A stretch of DNA of 64,000 bases from Treponema_I sp045631425 (GTDB lineage Bacteria; Spirochaetota; Spirochaetia; Treponematales; Treponemataceae). This document shows, one piece after another, positions 42,819-51,738 of the stretch. Position 1 is the stretch's first letter; each line of letters begins with the position of its first letter. A model generated the notes under the pieces. It saw only the letters and a list, made by a program, of their open reading frames with translations, made no database searches and had not been told where the DNA came from. Location: contig JAZQUR010000085.1 of assembly GCA_045631425.1 (NCBI GenBank), positions 1 through 64,000 on the forward strand, written 5' to 3'. A program made the translations under genes and the position numbers.

Positions 42819-43337
42819 TTAAAAGTTAATAAAATTAACCACAATACTAGAAAGAATAGTGTCCTTATAAAAAAACTGGTAATCTATTGGAAAACTTGGA
42901 TAATTTTTGTTTGAGAAAGAATATTCGTAAATCAAAGTATCATTGTCTTCAACACTAACTAGAATGCCTTTACCTAGATATTTTTCGATTTCAGTTTTTG
43001 TTGTTTTTCCACAAATAAAACTTGAATTTTCTGTCTTTATTCCTGCAAGATTACTATCTGAATTCATTAATACAATAACCTCGCTTCCTCTATAAAATGA
43101 AAATACTGTACGTTTCCCGTATTTATCTCTATATTCGTAGGAAATTAAATCAAAATTTGGATTTTGCTCAAAAGCTTCATAATAGATTCGTTTTGGTGCA
43201 CCAATTTTTTCAAAAATAGAAACATTTGTATCTCCAATTTCAAAAAGTTCATCGTTATAGATAAATTTAGGTGCTTCTTCTGCAAAGACAGTTGATATCA
43301 ATAAAGCAAAAATAATCAAAAAATACGTTTTTTTAAT
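42819..43337 (-). CDS. Small secreted protein, paralogue of 44151-44666, with ATT in place of ATG start
   Basis: A 172-residue protein with a signal peptide (KKTYFLIIFALLISTVFAEE) and no recognised domain. Its first half is almost identical in DNA to the gene at 44151-44666, the second half is not. In the paralogue GGAGGCTTTT is followed by ATG; here the same ribosome site is followed by ATT (43337-43335). Either ATT is used as a rare start, or expression is crippled. The TTG 12 nt upstream includes the ribosome site and is unlikely. The rest of the frame is intact, so decay, if any, is recent. Confidence 0.6.
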   Translation of the reverse strand: MKKTYFLIIFALLISTVFAEEAPKFIYNDELFEIGDTNVSIFEKIGAPKRIYYEAFEQNPNFDLISYEYRDKYGKRTVFSFYRGSEVIVLMNSDSNLAGIKTENSSFICGKTTKTEIEKYLGKGILVSVEDNDTLIYEYSFSNKNYPSFPIDYQFFYKDTILSSIVVNFINF

Positions 43338-43484
43338 AAAAGCCTCCAAGTTTTGCTAGGATTGTTTAAAGTAAGTTTAACACATTAAAAATCTAACAAT
43401 AAAAAACAATAATCCTCAATCTCTCACTCTTTATCCTCTAAATCTTCTTTCCAAAATACTATTTGCCATTTTCGTGAATTGGAT

Positions 43485-43997
43485 CTAGAATCCATTTTCC
43501 ATTATCGACAGTGTATATGTAAATTCTGTCAGCTTTATACTGTTATTTTGAAAATCTATTTCAATTTTTGTATATGGTTCAAATCCTCCTAGAGAATTCT
43601 CATTCTCATAAGCATAAACGCCAGTATAAAAAGGATCAACTAGAACATTTTCTATATAGCCGACAAAATTTTCTGAATATGGGTTATCGAAAATTAATTC
43701 ATTAGCGTTATTATATATTCCCAACTTATTATATTTGCCTAAAAAAATGAAATTATTGTTATTCTTGTAGAAAAAGGATATTTCTTCAACAGGTACCCTG
43801 TTACTTCTGTTAATACAAATCTCTTCTGATAGGGTATATATTCCCCATAGATTTCCATATTTTTCTAAGATTTCTCTATCCATTTTATATTTAGGATCCA
43901 AGTCATATTGAATTATTAAGGGTTGTTTCTTTTCTGCTGAACTTAAAAATACTATGTTAAATATAATAAATACTGAAATTAAGATTTTCTTTTTCAT
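43485..43997 (-). CDS. Small secreted hypothetical protein
   Basis: A 170-residue protein with a signal peptide (MKKKILISVFIIFNIVFLSSAE) and a body rich in Asn, Tyr and Phe. No family recognised. It lies between the two paralogous secreted proteins, all on the same strand with separate ribosome sites (AAGGAC here). The three may form a species-specific set of periplasmic proteins. Confidence 0.65.
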   Translation of the reverse strand: MKKKILISVFIIFNIVFLSSAEKKQPLIIQYDLDPKYKMDREILEKYGNLWGIYTLSEEICINRSNRVPVEEISFFYKNNNNFIFLGKYNKLGIYNNANELIFDNPYSENFVGYIENVLVDPFYTGVYAYENENSLGGFEPYTKIEIDFQNNSIKLTEFTYTLSIMENGF

Positions 43998-44150
43998 AAT
44001 CAGTCCTTTATCTTGAATTTATATTGTTTTTACAGTCTTCCCATTTGAGTTATTCATTCTTAATTTTGGATATGTAACTATCAAATCCGTTATAATCTGT
44101 GATTCCATATTACTTTCTCGATGGCGTCCTTTTGGTACATTATTTCTTTT

Positions 44151-44666
44151 TCATAATTCGGCTGTCGCATATATAAAGTTTAGTTCATTGCTATCATAAA
44201 AAAATTGGACTAAAAACGTAAACCATTTTGTATATTCATTGGAATATTCATATTCATAGATTTTAGTTCCATCTTCTTGTACATAAACAAGAATTCCTTT
44301 TCCTAAAAGTGCATCAATATTATTTTTTGATGTCGTATGACAGAAATAATTTGTATTTTGATATGAAATACCGAATTTCCTACTTGAAGATGTAATTCTT
44401 ACAATAATTTCAGGACCTCTATAAAAGGAAAAAATCGTTTTTTCTCCGTCCTCATCTCTATATTCATATGACACTAAATCGTAATCTGAGTTATATTCCC
44501 AGGCTTCATAATAGATTCGTTTTGGTGCACCAATTTTTTCAAAAATAGAAACATTTGTATCTCCAATTTCAAAAAGTTCATCGTTATAGATAAATTTAGG
44601 TGCTTCTTCTGCAAAGACAGTTGATATCAACAAAGTAAAAATAATCAAAAAATACGCTTTTTTCAT
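44151..44666 (-). CDS. Small secreted hypothetical protein, paralogue of 42819-43337
   Basis: A 171-residue protein with a signal peptide ending near VFAEE. The body contains SIFEKIGAPKRIYYEA, shared with its paralogue, and an RDEDGEKTIFSFYRG strand pair that suggests a beta-rich fold. The ATG at 44666 has GGAGG 5 nt upstream. The shared 5' region and divergent 3' region point to duplication followed by gene conversion. Confidence 0.7.
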   Translation of the reverse strand: MKKAYFLIIFTLLISTVFAEEAPKFIYNDELFEIGDTNVSIFEKIGAPKRIYYEAWEYNSDYDLVSYEYRDEDGEKTIFSFYRGPEIIVRITSSSRKFGISYQNTNYFCHTTSKNNIDALLGKGILVYVQEDGTKIYEYEYSNEYTKWFTFLVQFFYDSNELNFIYATAEL

Positions 44667-44958
44667 AAAAGCCTCCAAGTTTTGGTAGGAAAACTGTTTT
44701 TTAGTTTTGGATAAAGTCTTTTTATAGAGTTAGTTTAGCATGTGGTGTAGGGGAATAGCAAATAAAATTATCTTGATTTTGTAATTGCTGAAATAATTAT
44801 CCCAGCAATATGCTTGTAGTAAAAACTTTTCCTCTATCAATTCTTATCAATCTTATCAAACAAGCCTTTCCTAATTGACACATATTTTTTATTTATGTTA
44901 TATTATTTTACGCATTTAAACAGTTAAATTACGGTGAAAACCGATATAAGGAGTTCCG
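44667..44958. promoter_or_regulatory. yebC upstream region with promoter and tandem TTATCAA repeats
   Basis: TTGACA (44875-44880), 18 bp, TATATT (44899-44904) forms a promoter for yebC. Just upstream, 44833-44859 contains three tandem 9-mers ending in TATCAA (TCTATCAAT, TCTTATCAA, TCTTATCAA). These could be an operator. No gene is present in the 292 bp. Confidence 0.55.
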
Positions 44959-45696
44959 ATGTCTGGACATAGTAAATGGGCGACAATTAAACACGCCAAA
45001 GGTGCTGCTGACGCAAAACGTGGTCAGCTTTTTACAAAATTTATCAAAGAAATTTCTATTGCAGCTCGTATGGGTGGTGGTGATCCTAACTCAAACCCAC
45101 GTCTAAGAACAGCTATTCTTAAAGCTCGTGCTTCAAACATGCCTAAGGACAACATCGAACGTGCTATCAAAAAAGGTACTGGTGAACTAGGTGGAGCTGT
45201 TTACGAAGAAAAACTTTACGAAGGTTATGGACCAAACGGTGTTGCAGTTCTAGTTGAAGTTCTAACAGACAACAACAACCGTGCTGCTGCAAACGTACGT
45301 AACATTTTCTCAAAAACAGGTGGTAACCTAGGTGCAACAGGTTCTGTAGCATATATGTTCAACCGCAAAGGTGTTATCGAATACGATGCAGAAGTTGTAA
45401 GCGAAGATGAAATCATGGACGCAGGTCTAGAAGCTGGTGCAGAAGACATCGTTAATGAAGACGGTGTTATCACAGTAACAACAGACCCAGCTGACTTTGA
45501 AACTGTTCTAGAAGCTCTAAATGCAAAAGGTTATGAATCTGTTTCTGCTGAAATCTCAATGGTTCCAGATACATACACAGCGTTAGACATGGACACAGCT
45601 GCAAAAGTACAAAAACTTATTGACCGTCTAGAAGAAGATGATGACGTTCAAAACGTTTATACAAACGCTGATTTCCCAGAAGGATTCGAAGGCTAA
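44959..45696 (+). CDS. yebC: YebC/PmpR-family protein
   Basis: A 245-residue protein with the family opening MSGHSKWATIKHAKGAADAKRGQLFTK, and KARASNMPKDNIERAIKKGTG at 51-71. The family includes DNA-binding transcription regulators and, by recent evidence, translation factors easing ribosome stalling at proline-rich stretches. The neighbour downstream is ruvC, as in many bacteria. It has an AAGGAG ribosome site and a strong terminator behind it. Confidence 0.93.
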   Translation: MSGHSKWATIKHAKGAADAKRGQLFTKFIKEISIAARMGGGDPNSNPRLRTAILKARASNMPKDNIERAIKKGTGELGGAVYEEKLYEGYGPNGVAVLVEVLTDNNNRAAANVRNIFSKTGGNLGATGSVAYMFNRKGVIEYDAEVVSEDEIMDAGLEAGAEDIVNEDGVITVTTDPADFETVLEALNAKGYESVSAEISMVPDTYTALDMDTAAKVQKLIDRLEEDDDVQNVYTNADFPEGFEG

Positions 45697-45724
45697 TTTT
45701 TAGCTACAAATCTTTTTGAAAAGG

Positions 45725-45749
45725 GCCGCTAGTGATAGCGGCTTTTTTT
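45725..45749 (+). terminator. Terminator after yebC
   Basis: GCCGCTA (45725-45731) and TAGCGGC (45736-45742) with loop GTGA, then seven T. Confidence 0.92.
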
Positions 45750-45781
45750 GTTTGAACTAGATTATTGAGAGAAGTTTAAGT

Positions 45782-46336
45782 ATGGCAAATTCTACAGCAT
45801 TTTCCCATTTTCCAGGCAATACAAGTTTTTCCTCTGGTATAAATCCCTCTAACGTAAGAGTTTTGCGTGTTCTCGGCATTGATCCAGGACTTGCTTCTAC
45901 AGGTTGGGGCGTTGTGGATTTTGTAAACAATCGCTACAGAATGGTTAATTACGGTGTGATAGAAACAACTCCAGAAATGACCCACGGAGAGCGACTTTGC
46001 GCCATCTACAATCGGCTTTTAGCAGTAATTCAAGAATACAAGCCTCAAGAAGCTGGAATGGAAACTCTATACTTTGCTCGAAATGCTTCTAGCGCCATGA
46101 ACGTAGCAGAAGCTCGTGGAGTTTGTACACTTTGCTTAACTCAAAACTGTGTGCAACTTGGGGAATACGCACCAAATACCATAAAGCAATCTGTTTCAGG
46201 AACTGCCAGTGCGGACAAAAAAATAGTCCAAGACTACGTAAAACTTTTGCTTGGCTTAGAAACTGTTCCAAAACCAGACCACGCCGCAGACGCCCTCGCC
46301 GCCGCAATCACTCACATCCACTTACGAAAACTCTAA
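45782..46336 (+). CDS. ruvC: Holliday junction endonuclease RuvC
   Basis: A 184-residue RuvC resolvase. The acidic catalytic set is visible: Asp34 (LGIDPGLAST), Glu94 (METLYFARN), Asp166 and Asp170 (PDHAADAL). The conserved core begins only at about residue 30; the first 28 residues are a poorly conserved extension, and a later start cannot be excluded because the ribosome site is weak. ruvA and ruvB are not in the window. It converges with the next gene, 5 nt apart. Confidence 0.92.
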   Translation: MANSTAFSHFPGNTSFSSGINPSNVRVLRVLGIDPGLASTGWGVVDFVNNRYRMVNYGVIETTPEMTHGERLCAIYNRLLAVIQEYKPQEAGMETLYFARNASSAMNVAEARGVCTLCLTQNCVQLGEYAPNTIKQSVSGTASADKKIVQDYVKLLLGLETVPKPDHAADALAAAITHIHLRKL

Positions 46337-46341
46337 AAAAG

Positions 46342-47487
46342 CTATTGGTTTAATTCCACGAAAATCCATTTATCAGTTTGAGTCATATTTGAAGGAACAA
46401 GGCCAATATCAACTGGAGCAGTGGTTTCTCCCAGCAAGAAATTTCTATTGCCCACAGGGATTTTTGCGCCTTTGCTATCCAAAACGATTCCAAAAAGTGC
46501 GTGACTAAACTCTGCAGACACAAAAAGACAAGTATCATAATTCATATGATGAAGCAAACAAGCCAAAAGCATTGCTCGGCTGTCACAGTCTGAACCAAAT
46601 CCCACAATATTTTTTGTGATTGGTGTAAAATCAGTTGATGTAAAATCTCGTGCGTAATCAAAAGTTTGCACCCAAGATAAAAGTTTTTGCACCAACTCTA
46701 AATCAGGATTTTCGGATTTGCAGCTTCTTATCAAACTGTTGTAAATATTGAAAGCAGCCTTGTCTAACCGACTGTAAGCATTTTTGTACACTTGGCGATA
46801 GTAGCGTTGCCAAGCTTCCACCCACATTTCAGAACCTTGATACAAAGTCAAAACAGCGTATTCTCTTTCTACCACAAACTGGTCCGCTTCAAAATCATTA
46901 GAATCTAGGGTGATGTTTATATTTTTCCCATCAATTTGGATTGTATAATCTTGATTTTCGCCTTTTGGAAATGCAAAACTTGTAATTGGCCCCGGGTGAT
47001 AATAAGATCCGTAATCAATACAAAGGCTGTCAACGCAAGAAATTACAAATTGTTCCAAATCAGAAAATAAATCTGATGGTGTGTAGCAAAGCATTACAAC
47101 ATAGCCTTTGGATTCTGGTAAAAGACTAGAAACAGCCCAGCCTGAGTTGCTTTCATTTCCAAGATTAAATGCAAACTGTGCAATAATACAATCTGTGTTT
47201 CGCCAATCGCTTTCTGCACATTCGTAAGTGGCATTTAATTGGCTCATAACAGTTTCCATGGCTTCAAGGGAAGAAGAAAATCTATCTTTTTTGTAGGCTT
47301 TAATTATCACACTAGAAGAAATAAAGGCATTTTCAAACATATAACTATCAGCCCCATTTTTGTCTACCAAAACAAATTCCTCTGGCAAATCCACTGAATA
47401 TCCCCAAGTTGGAGAGTTTAAAATTTCTGCAAAAGCACTTCCAAAAATAACAAAAATGCAAGTCAAAATTAAAAATAGTTTTTTCAT
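46342..47487 (-). CDS. Secreted transglutaminase-like domain protein
   Basis: A 381-residue protein starting with a signal peptide (MKKLFLILTCIFVIFGSAFAE). The C-terminal third resembles a transglutaminase-like papain-fold domain: GFGSDCDSRAMLLACLLHHM with a candidate Cys, SAEFSHALFGIV with a His, and FLLGETTAPVDIG with an acidic residue. It is probably periplasmic and could cleave or modify peptides. The ATG at 47487 is preceded by AAGGA; the frame from 47508 is not. Whether it is an active enzyme is unknown. Confidence 0.65.
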   Translation of the reverse strand: MKKLFLILTCIFVIFGSAFAEILNSPTWGYSVDLPEEFVLVDKNGADSYMFENAFISSSVIIKAYKKDRFSSSLEAMETVMSQLNATYECAESDWRNTDCIIAQFAFNLGNESNSGWAVSSLLPESKGYVVMLCYTPSDLFSDLEQFVISCVDSLCIDYGSYYHPGPITSFAFPKGENQDYTIQIDGKNINITLDSNDFEADQFVVEREYAVLTLYQGSEMWVEAWQRYYRQVYKNAYSRLDKAAFNIYNSLIRSCKSENPDLELVQKLLSWVQTFDYARDFTSTDFTPITKNIVGFGSDCDSRAMLLACLLHHMNYDTCLFVSAEFSHALFGIVLDSKGAKIPVGNRNFLLGETTAPVDIGLVPSNMTQTDKWIFVELNQ

Positions 47488-47500
47488 ATATGTAAAATCC

Positions 47501-47529
47501 TTGTCCAAATATTTCTAATCCTTTATAAT
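47501..47529 (+). promoter_or_regulatory. Promoter of the short rluA-like gene
   Basis: TTGTCC (47501-47506), 17 bp, TATAAT (47524-47529), then 7 nt to the ATG at 47537, with no Shine-Dalgarno. Confidence 0.7.
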
Positions 47530-47536
47530 TTATCGG

Positions 47537-48253
47537 ATGAATAATATTCCAATAGTATACGAAAATGACGAAATTTTGATTATCAACAAGCCAGTTGGGC
47601 TTTCTGTGCAAGGCGGAGAAGGGGTTTCTTCTTCTGTGGATACAGTTTTGCCAACTCAACTTGGATATAAAGTTTTTCTTGTTCACCGACTTGATAAAGA
47701 AACTTCTGGACTTATGGTGGTAGCAAAGTCTTCAAAAGCCGCTGGTAAATGGACAAATCTTATAAATCAACATAATGTTCAAAAAGAGTACGTTGCTCTT
47801 TGTGGCGGTGTTCCTAAAAAGAAATCTGGAGTTTTTACCGATTCTGTAGTTCAAAAGGGCAGGGAACAAAATGCTTTTACAGAGTACAAATTGCTACAAA
47901 GTTTTACAATAAAAGAAAATAATTCTAGTGATTCTGAAAATCAAATTGATATTCTGGGCTTGGAAAATAAAAGTTTTTCCCTTTTTTCTCTAAAACTTGG
48001 TACTGGAAGAATGCATCAAATCCGTATACATTTAAGCAAAGCAGGTTTTCCAATTTTTGCTGACGACAAATACGGTGATTTTAAACTTAACAAACTTCTC
48101 CAAAAAAAGCTAAAAATTAAGCGACTTTGTCTAGCTTCTGTGAAATTGACTTTACCAATTGATAATCAGCTAAAAACCTTTACAATTCCTTATCCAGAAC
48201 ACATAGAAAAAGCAAAACAATCCTTACAAGATATTGACTTAACTCAATGTTAA
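47537..48253 (+). CDS. RluA-family pseudouridine synthase
   Basis: A 238-residue pseudouridine synthase with VYENDEILIINKPVGLSVQGG, the catalytic HRLDKETSGLMVV near 50-62, and TGRMHQIRIHL. It lacks an S4 domain, so the RluA/TruC-like group acting on rRNA or tRNA is most likely; the target base is not predictable. It is a second member of the family in the window besides 5614-7113. A structured repeat separates it from alaS. Confidence 0.85.
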   Translation: MNNIPIVYENDEILIINKPVGLSVQGGEGVSSSVDTVLPTQLGYKVFLVHRLDKETSGLMVVAKSSKAAGKWTNLINQHNVQKEYVALCGGVPKKKSGVFTDSVVQKGREQNAFTEYKLLQSFTIKENNSSDSENQIDILGLENKSFSLFSLKLGTGRMHQIRIHLSKAGFPIFADDKYGDFKLNKLLQKKLKIKRLCLASVKLTLPIDNQLKTFTIPYPEHIEKAKQSLQDIDLTQC

Positions 48254-48270
48254 AAATAAAATAGTAATGA

Positions 48271-48330
48271 TAAACACTTTGCCAAAAATGGACTCGAAGT
48301 GTTTGTTCAAAGTTTGTGATGCAAACTTTC
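48271..48330 (+). repeat. Structured repeat family R2, copy 1 (before alaS)
   Basis: Two successive hairpins: AAACACTT (48272-48279) with AAGTGTTT (48297-48304), and AAAGTTTG (48309-48316) with CAAACTTT (48322-48329). The reverse complement of 57758-57822 shows the same order, spacing and most of the same bases. Confidence 0.75.
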
Positions 48331-48345
48331 ATATTGGAGTATATT

Positions 48346-50142
48346 ATGACAGCAAACGAATTACGCTCAAAATATATTGAGTTTTTTAAAAGCAAAAACC
48401 ACGTAGAAATTTCTGGTAAATCTCTTATCCCAGAAAATGATCCATCTGTTTTGTTTACAACAGCTGGTATGCACCCACTAGTTCCATATCTTTTAGGTGA
48501 ACCACACCCAGCAGGAACTCGTCTAACAGACTATCAAAAATGTGTTAGAACAGGTGATATTGATGAAGTAGGCGATCCAAGTCACTTAACATGTTTTGAA
48601 ATGCTTGGAAACTGGTCTTTAGGTGATTATTTCAAAAAAGAATCCATCGCTTATTCATATGAATTTTTAACAAGCAAAGATTGGCTAGGTTTAGACCCAC
48701 GTATGCTTTCTGTAACAGTTTTCGAAGGTGATGAAAACGCTCCTCGTGACGAAGAATCAGCTGGTTACTGGAAAGAAAACGGAATGCCAGAAGATAAAAT
48801 CGCATACATGCCAGTTAGCGATAACTGGTGGGCAGCAGGTCCTACAGGTCCTTGTGGTCCAGATACAGAAATCTTTTACTGGGTTGGTGAAGGTTTACCA
48901 CCAGTTGGCTCAAACAAAGGTACAGATTCTGCAAATTGGATGGAAATCTGGAACAACGTATTCATGGAATACAACCGTATCGACGAAAAAACATTGGTAA
49001 AACTTCCAAAACAAAATGTTGATACAGGTATGGGTCTTGAAAGAACAAACTGTATTCTTCAAGGAAAAAACTCTGTTTATCTAACAGAAGTTTTCCAACC
49101 AATTATCAATACTATTGAAAGTCTTTCAAACTACAAATATGGCACAGACGAAGAAAAGGACAAATCTGTTCGTATTATCGCTGACCACAGCCGTTCAAGT
49201 GTATTTATCCTTGGTGACCAAAAAGGCGTTACTCCAGACCGTGTTGGAGCAGGTTACGTTTTACGTCGCTTGATTCGCCGTGCAGTACGCCACGGAATGA
49301 AACTTGGAATCGAAGAATCATTCCTAGCAAAAATTGCTTTGTCAGTTGTAGAAAACTTCTGTTGTGCTTACCCAGAATTAAGCGATAACAAAGACAAGAT
49401 TTGTAACGAATTAACAAAAGAAGAAGAAAAATTCCGCCAAACTCTAAAAAAAGGTGAAGCAGAATTCCAAAAACTTCTTCCTAACTTGATGAAAAACCCT
49501 AAAAAAGAAATCAGTGGAAAAGTTGCTTTCCGCTTGTACGATACATTCGGTTTCCCTCTAGAACTTACAGAAGAACTTGGAGCAGAAAACGGATTTACTG
49601 TTGATAAAGAAGGTTTCAAAGAAGCAGAAAGAAAACACCAAGAAGCTTCAAAATCAGCTGATGCTGGAGCTGCAAAAGGTGGTCTTGCAGAACAATCTGA
49701 AATCACAACTGCATATCACACAGCAACACACCTTCTACAACAAGCACTTGTAAACGTACTTGGAAATCAAGTTGCGCAAAAAGGTTCAAATATCACAAAC
49801 GAAAGAATGCGTTTTGACTTTACTTTTGAACGTCCAATGACAAAAGAAGAAATTGCACAAGTAGAAGCTATTGTAAACGAACAAATTGCACTAGATTTAC
49901 CTGTAACAATGGAAGTTATGGACTTAGAAGAAGCAAAAGCCAGTGGAGCTCGTGCATTATTCGGTGAAAAATACGATGCAAAAGTGAAAGTTTACACCAT
50001 CGGAAATGCTGATTCTTGGTTCAGTAAAGAAGTTTGTGGTGGTCCACACGTAGAAAATACTGGAAAAATTGGTAAATTCAAAATTACTAAAGAACAGTCA
50101 TCTTCTGCAGGTGTTCGCCGCATTCGTGCTGTAATCGAATAA
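48346..50142 (+). CDS. alaS: Alanyl-tRNA synthetase, compact form
   Basis: A 598-residue AlaRS. The aminoacylation domain is complete (ANELRSKYIEFF, LFTTAGMHPLVPYL, GDPSHLTCFEMLGNWSLGDY, RRLIRRAVRHG). The editing core has HTATH and CGGPH zinc motifs. The beta-barrel between catalytic and editing domains seems lost (SADAGAAKGGLAEQS linker), and the C-terminal C-Ala domain is absent; usual bacterial length is near 870. Compact AlaRS of about 600 residues is known from other spirochaetes. The ATG at 48346 follows TTGGAG. Confidence 0.93.
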   Translation: MTANELRSKYIEFFKSKNHVEISGKSLIPENDPSVLFTTAGMHPLVPYLLGEPHPAGTRLTDYQKCVRTGDIDEVGDPSHLTCFEMLGNWSLGDYFKKESIAYSYEFLTSKDWLGLDPRMLSVTVFEGDENAPRDEESAGYWKENGMPEDKIAYMPVSDNWWAAGPTGPCGPDTEIFYWVGEGLPPVGSNKGTDSANWMEIWNNVFMEYNRIDEKTLVKLPKQNVDTGMGLERTNCILQGKNSVYLTEVFQPIINTIESLSNYKYGTDEEKDKSVRIIADHSRSSVFILGDQKGVTPDRVGAGYVLRRLIRRAVRHGMKLGIEESFLAKIALSVVENFCCAYPELSDNKDKICNELTKEEEKFRQTLKKGEAEFQKLLPNLMKNPKKEISGKVAFRLYDTFGFPLELTEELGAENGFTVDKEGFKEAERKHQEASKSADAGAAKGGLAEQSEITTAYHTATHLLQQALVNVLGNQVAQKGSNITNERMRFDFTFERPMTKEEIAQVEAIVNEQIALDLPVTMEVMDLEEAKASGARALFGEKYDAKVKVYTIGNADSWFSKEVCGGPHVENTGKIGKFKITKEQSSSAGVRRIRAVIE

Positions 50143-50172
50143 AAAAAATAAAAATTTGTAACAAAAAATCAA

Positions 50173-50205
50173 GATTGGTGTTTTATATTTACATCAATCT
50201 TGAAA
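50173..50205 (+). promoter_or_regulatory. Hairpin between alaS and the surA-like gene
   Basis: A 12-bp stem, TCAAGATTGGTG with CATCAATCTTGA, around a T-rich loop. The only adjoining T-run would be on the minus strand, so it is not a plus-strand terminator. Confidence 0.45.
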
Positions 50206-50223
50206 ATACAAAAGGGATATTTT

Positions 50224-51306
50224 ATGAAAAAACAGGTTTTAATCATTCTTACTCTTATATTTGCTTTTGGTACAGTTTTTGCTCAAGCAGACTTGCAACC
50301 TTTGGCAACAATTAAGTTACACAAAACAGAATCTGTTACATTAAAACAACTAAAAGCTAGATGTGAAGTTTACAAAAAACAAACAGGTCTTGCATCTTTT
50401 ACAATCGACCAAAAGAAAGAAATCTTGGATGCTCTAATTGATGAAAAACTTATTCTTCAAGCTGCAGCAAAAGCTGGGTTATCTTTAACAGATTCTCAAA
50501 CCCAAGAATTGTATCTAAATGCTTTATCAAGCCAAGTTGGTGCTCAAATTACAGAACAACAATTTGCAGCTCTTGTAAAAGAACAAACTGGACTTTCACT
50601 TGATGAGTTTTTCCAAAGTCAACTTGCAATGACTGCTGTTGAATATAAAACTTTCTTGAAAAATCAGTATATTGCACAGCAATATGTTGTTGCATTGAAA
50701 GCAAATGAATTGAATACTATTGTTGCAACTGATGCAGAAATTCGTGACTACTACGACATGAATCAAAGTGAATTTATCCAAAATGATATCTTAAAAATGT
50801 TCTTGGTTATTGTTCCAAAAACAACTCCAAATGCTAAAGAAAAAGCACAAGAACTTTACGATTCACTACAAGGAAATGTTACAGCTTCAAAATTGGATGC
50901 TGTGAAAGTTACTGGTAAGTCAGAAGGTACTTATCAAGCAGGTGATATGTATGTATCAAAAAATGCAACAGCTGCTGCACAATTAGGTATTTCAAATGCT
51001 GATTTGTTAAAACTTTTCAAAATGGAAAAAGACGAATTCTCTGAAATCACAGAAACAGCATCTGATTATCAATTCTTTATTGCAAGAGAAATTACTCCTG
51101 CAAAAATGTTGACTTTAAGTGATGTTGTTCAACCTGATTCAAACGTAATTGTTTACGACTATATTCGTGAACGTTTGACAGCAGAAAAACAAACAATTTA
51201 TTTTTCACAAGCTGTACAAGAAGTTACAGATTCTCTAAGAACACCATCAAATTTCCAAATGGTTAGAACTGGAGATGCACTTAATTCATTACTAGAAAAT
51301 TGGTAA
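50224..51306 (+). CDS. SurA-like periplasmic chaperone / peptidyl-prolyl isomerase-like protein
   Basis: A 360-residue protein with a signal peptide ending near VFAQA. A SurA-N-like helical chaperone domain follows (IDQKKEILDALIDEKLILQAAAKAGLSLTDSQ, about 57-90), then a diverged parvulin-like domain (KMFLVIVPKTTPNAKEKAQELYDSL). Such proteins help outer-membrane proteins fold. It is the first of three close genes with nusB and a TPR lipoprotein (gaps 13 and 5 nt). The ATG at 50224 follows AAAAGGG. Confidence 0.78.
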   Translation: MKKQVLIILTLIFAFGTVFAQADLQPLATIKLHKTESVTLKQLKARCEVYKKQTGLASFTIDQKKEILDALIDEKLILQAAAKAGLSLTDSQTQELYLNALSSQVGAQITEQQFAALVKEQTGLSLDEFFQSQLAMTAVEYKTFLKNQYIAQQYVVALKANELNTIVATDAEIRDYYDMNQSEFIQNDILKMFLVIVPKTTPNAKEKAQELYDSLQGNVTASKLDAVKVTGKSEGTYQAGDMYVSKNATAAAQLGISNADLLKLFKMEKDEFSEITETASDYQFFIAREITPAKMLTLSDVVQPDSNVIVYDYIRERLTAEKQTIYFSQAVQEVTDSLRTPSNFQMVRTGDALNSLLENW

Positions 51307-51319
51307 TAAGGGAGCTATT

Positions 51320-51733
51320 GTGGCACGTAGAAAGAGTAGAATTATTGCTTTCCAAGGAATTTATTCTTGGGATGTTGGTTCAATTTCAGAATCTCAAGTT
51401 TTAGAATTTAGTTGGGTTTCTGATGAAGTAAAAAACAATCTAGGTGTAGATGGTCTTACTTTTGCCAAACTTTTGGTAAGTGGAACAATCGAACATATCT
51501 CTGAAGTTGATGCAATGATAAAAAAGCATATTATCAACTGGGATTTTGAACGTCTTAACAAAGTTGATTTGGCTGTATTGAGAATTAGTACATATCCTCT
51601 TATGTTCCAAAAAGATATTCATCCTTCTATCATTATTGATGAAGCAATTGATATTGTAAAAGAATTTGGTACTGACGACTCATTTAAATTTGTTAATGCT
51701 GTTCTAGACAGTATTAGAAAAGAAGTTCAATAA
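51320..51733 (+). CDS. nusB: Transcription antitermination protein NusB
   Basis: A 137-residue all-helical NusB with ARRKSRIIAFQGIYSWDV at the start, WDFERLNKVDLAVLRISTYPL and IIIDEAIDIVKEFGTDDSFKFVNAVLDSI. It binds boxA RNA with NusE in rRNA antitermination. The start is GTG at 51320, with AAGGGAG just upstream. It lies in an operon with a surA-like gene and a TPR lipoprotein gene. Confidence 0.92.
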   Translation: MARRKSRIIAFQGIYSWDVGSISESQVLEFSWVSDEVKNNLGVDGLTFAKLLVSGTIEHISEVDAMIKKHIINWDFERLNKVDLAVLRISTYPLMFQKDIHPSIIIDEAIDIVKEFGTDDSFKFVNAVLDSIRKEVQ

Positions 51734-51738
51734 AAACT

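Noticed and set aside
50173..50205. Rho-independent terminator after alaS
   Set aside because: The stem is followed by A-rich rather than T-rich sequence on the coding strand.
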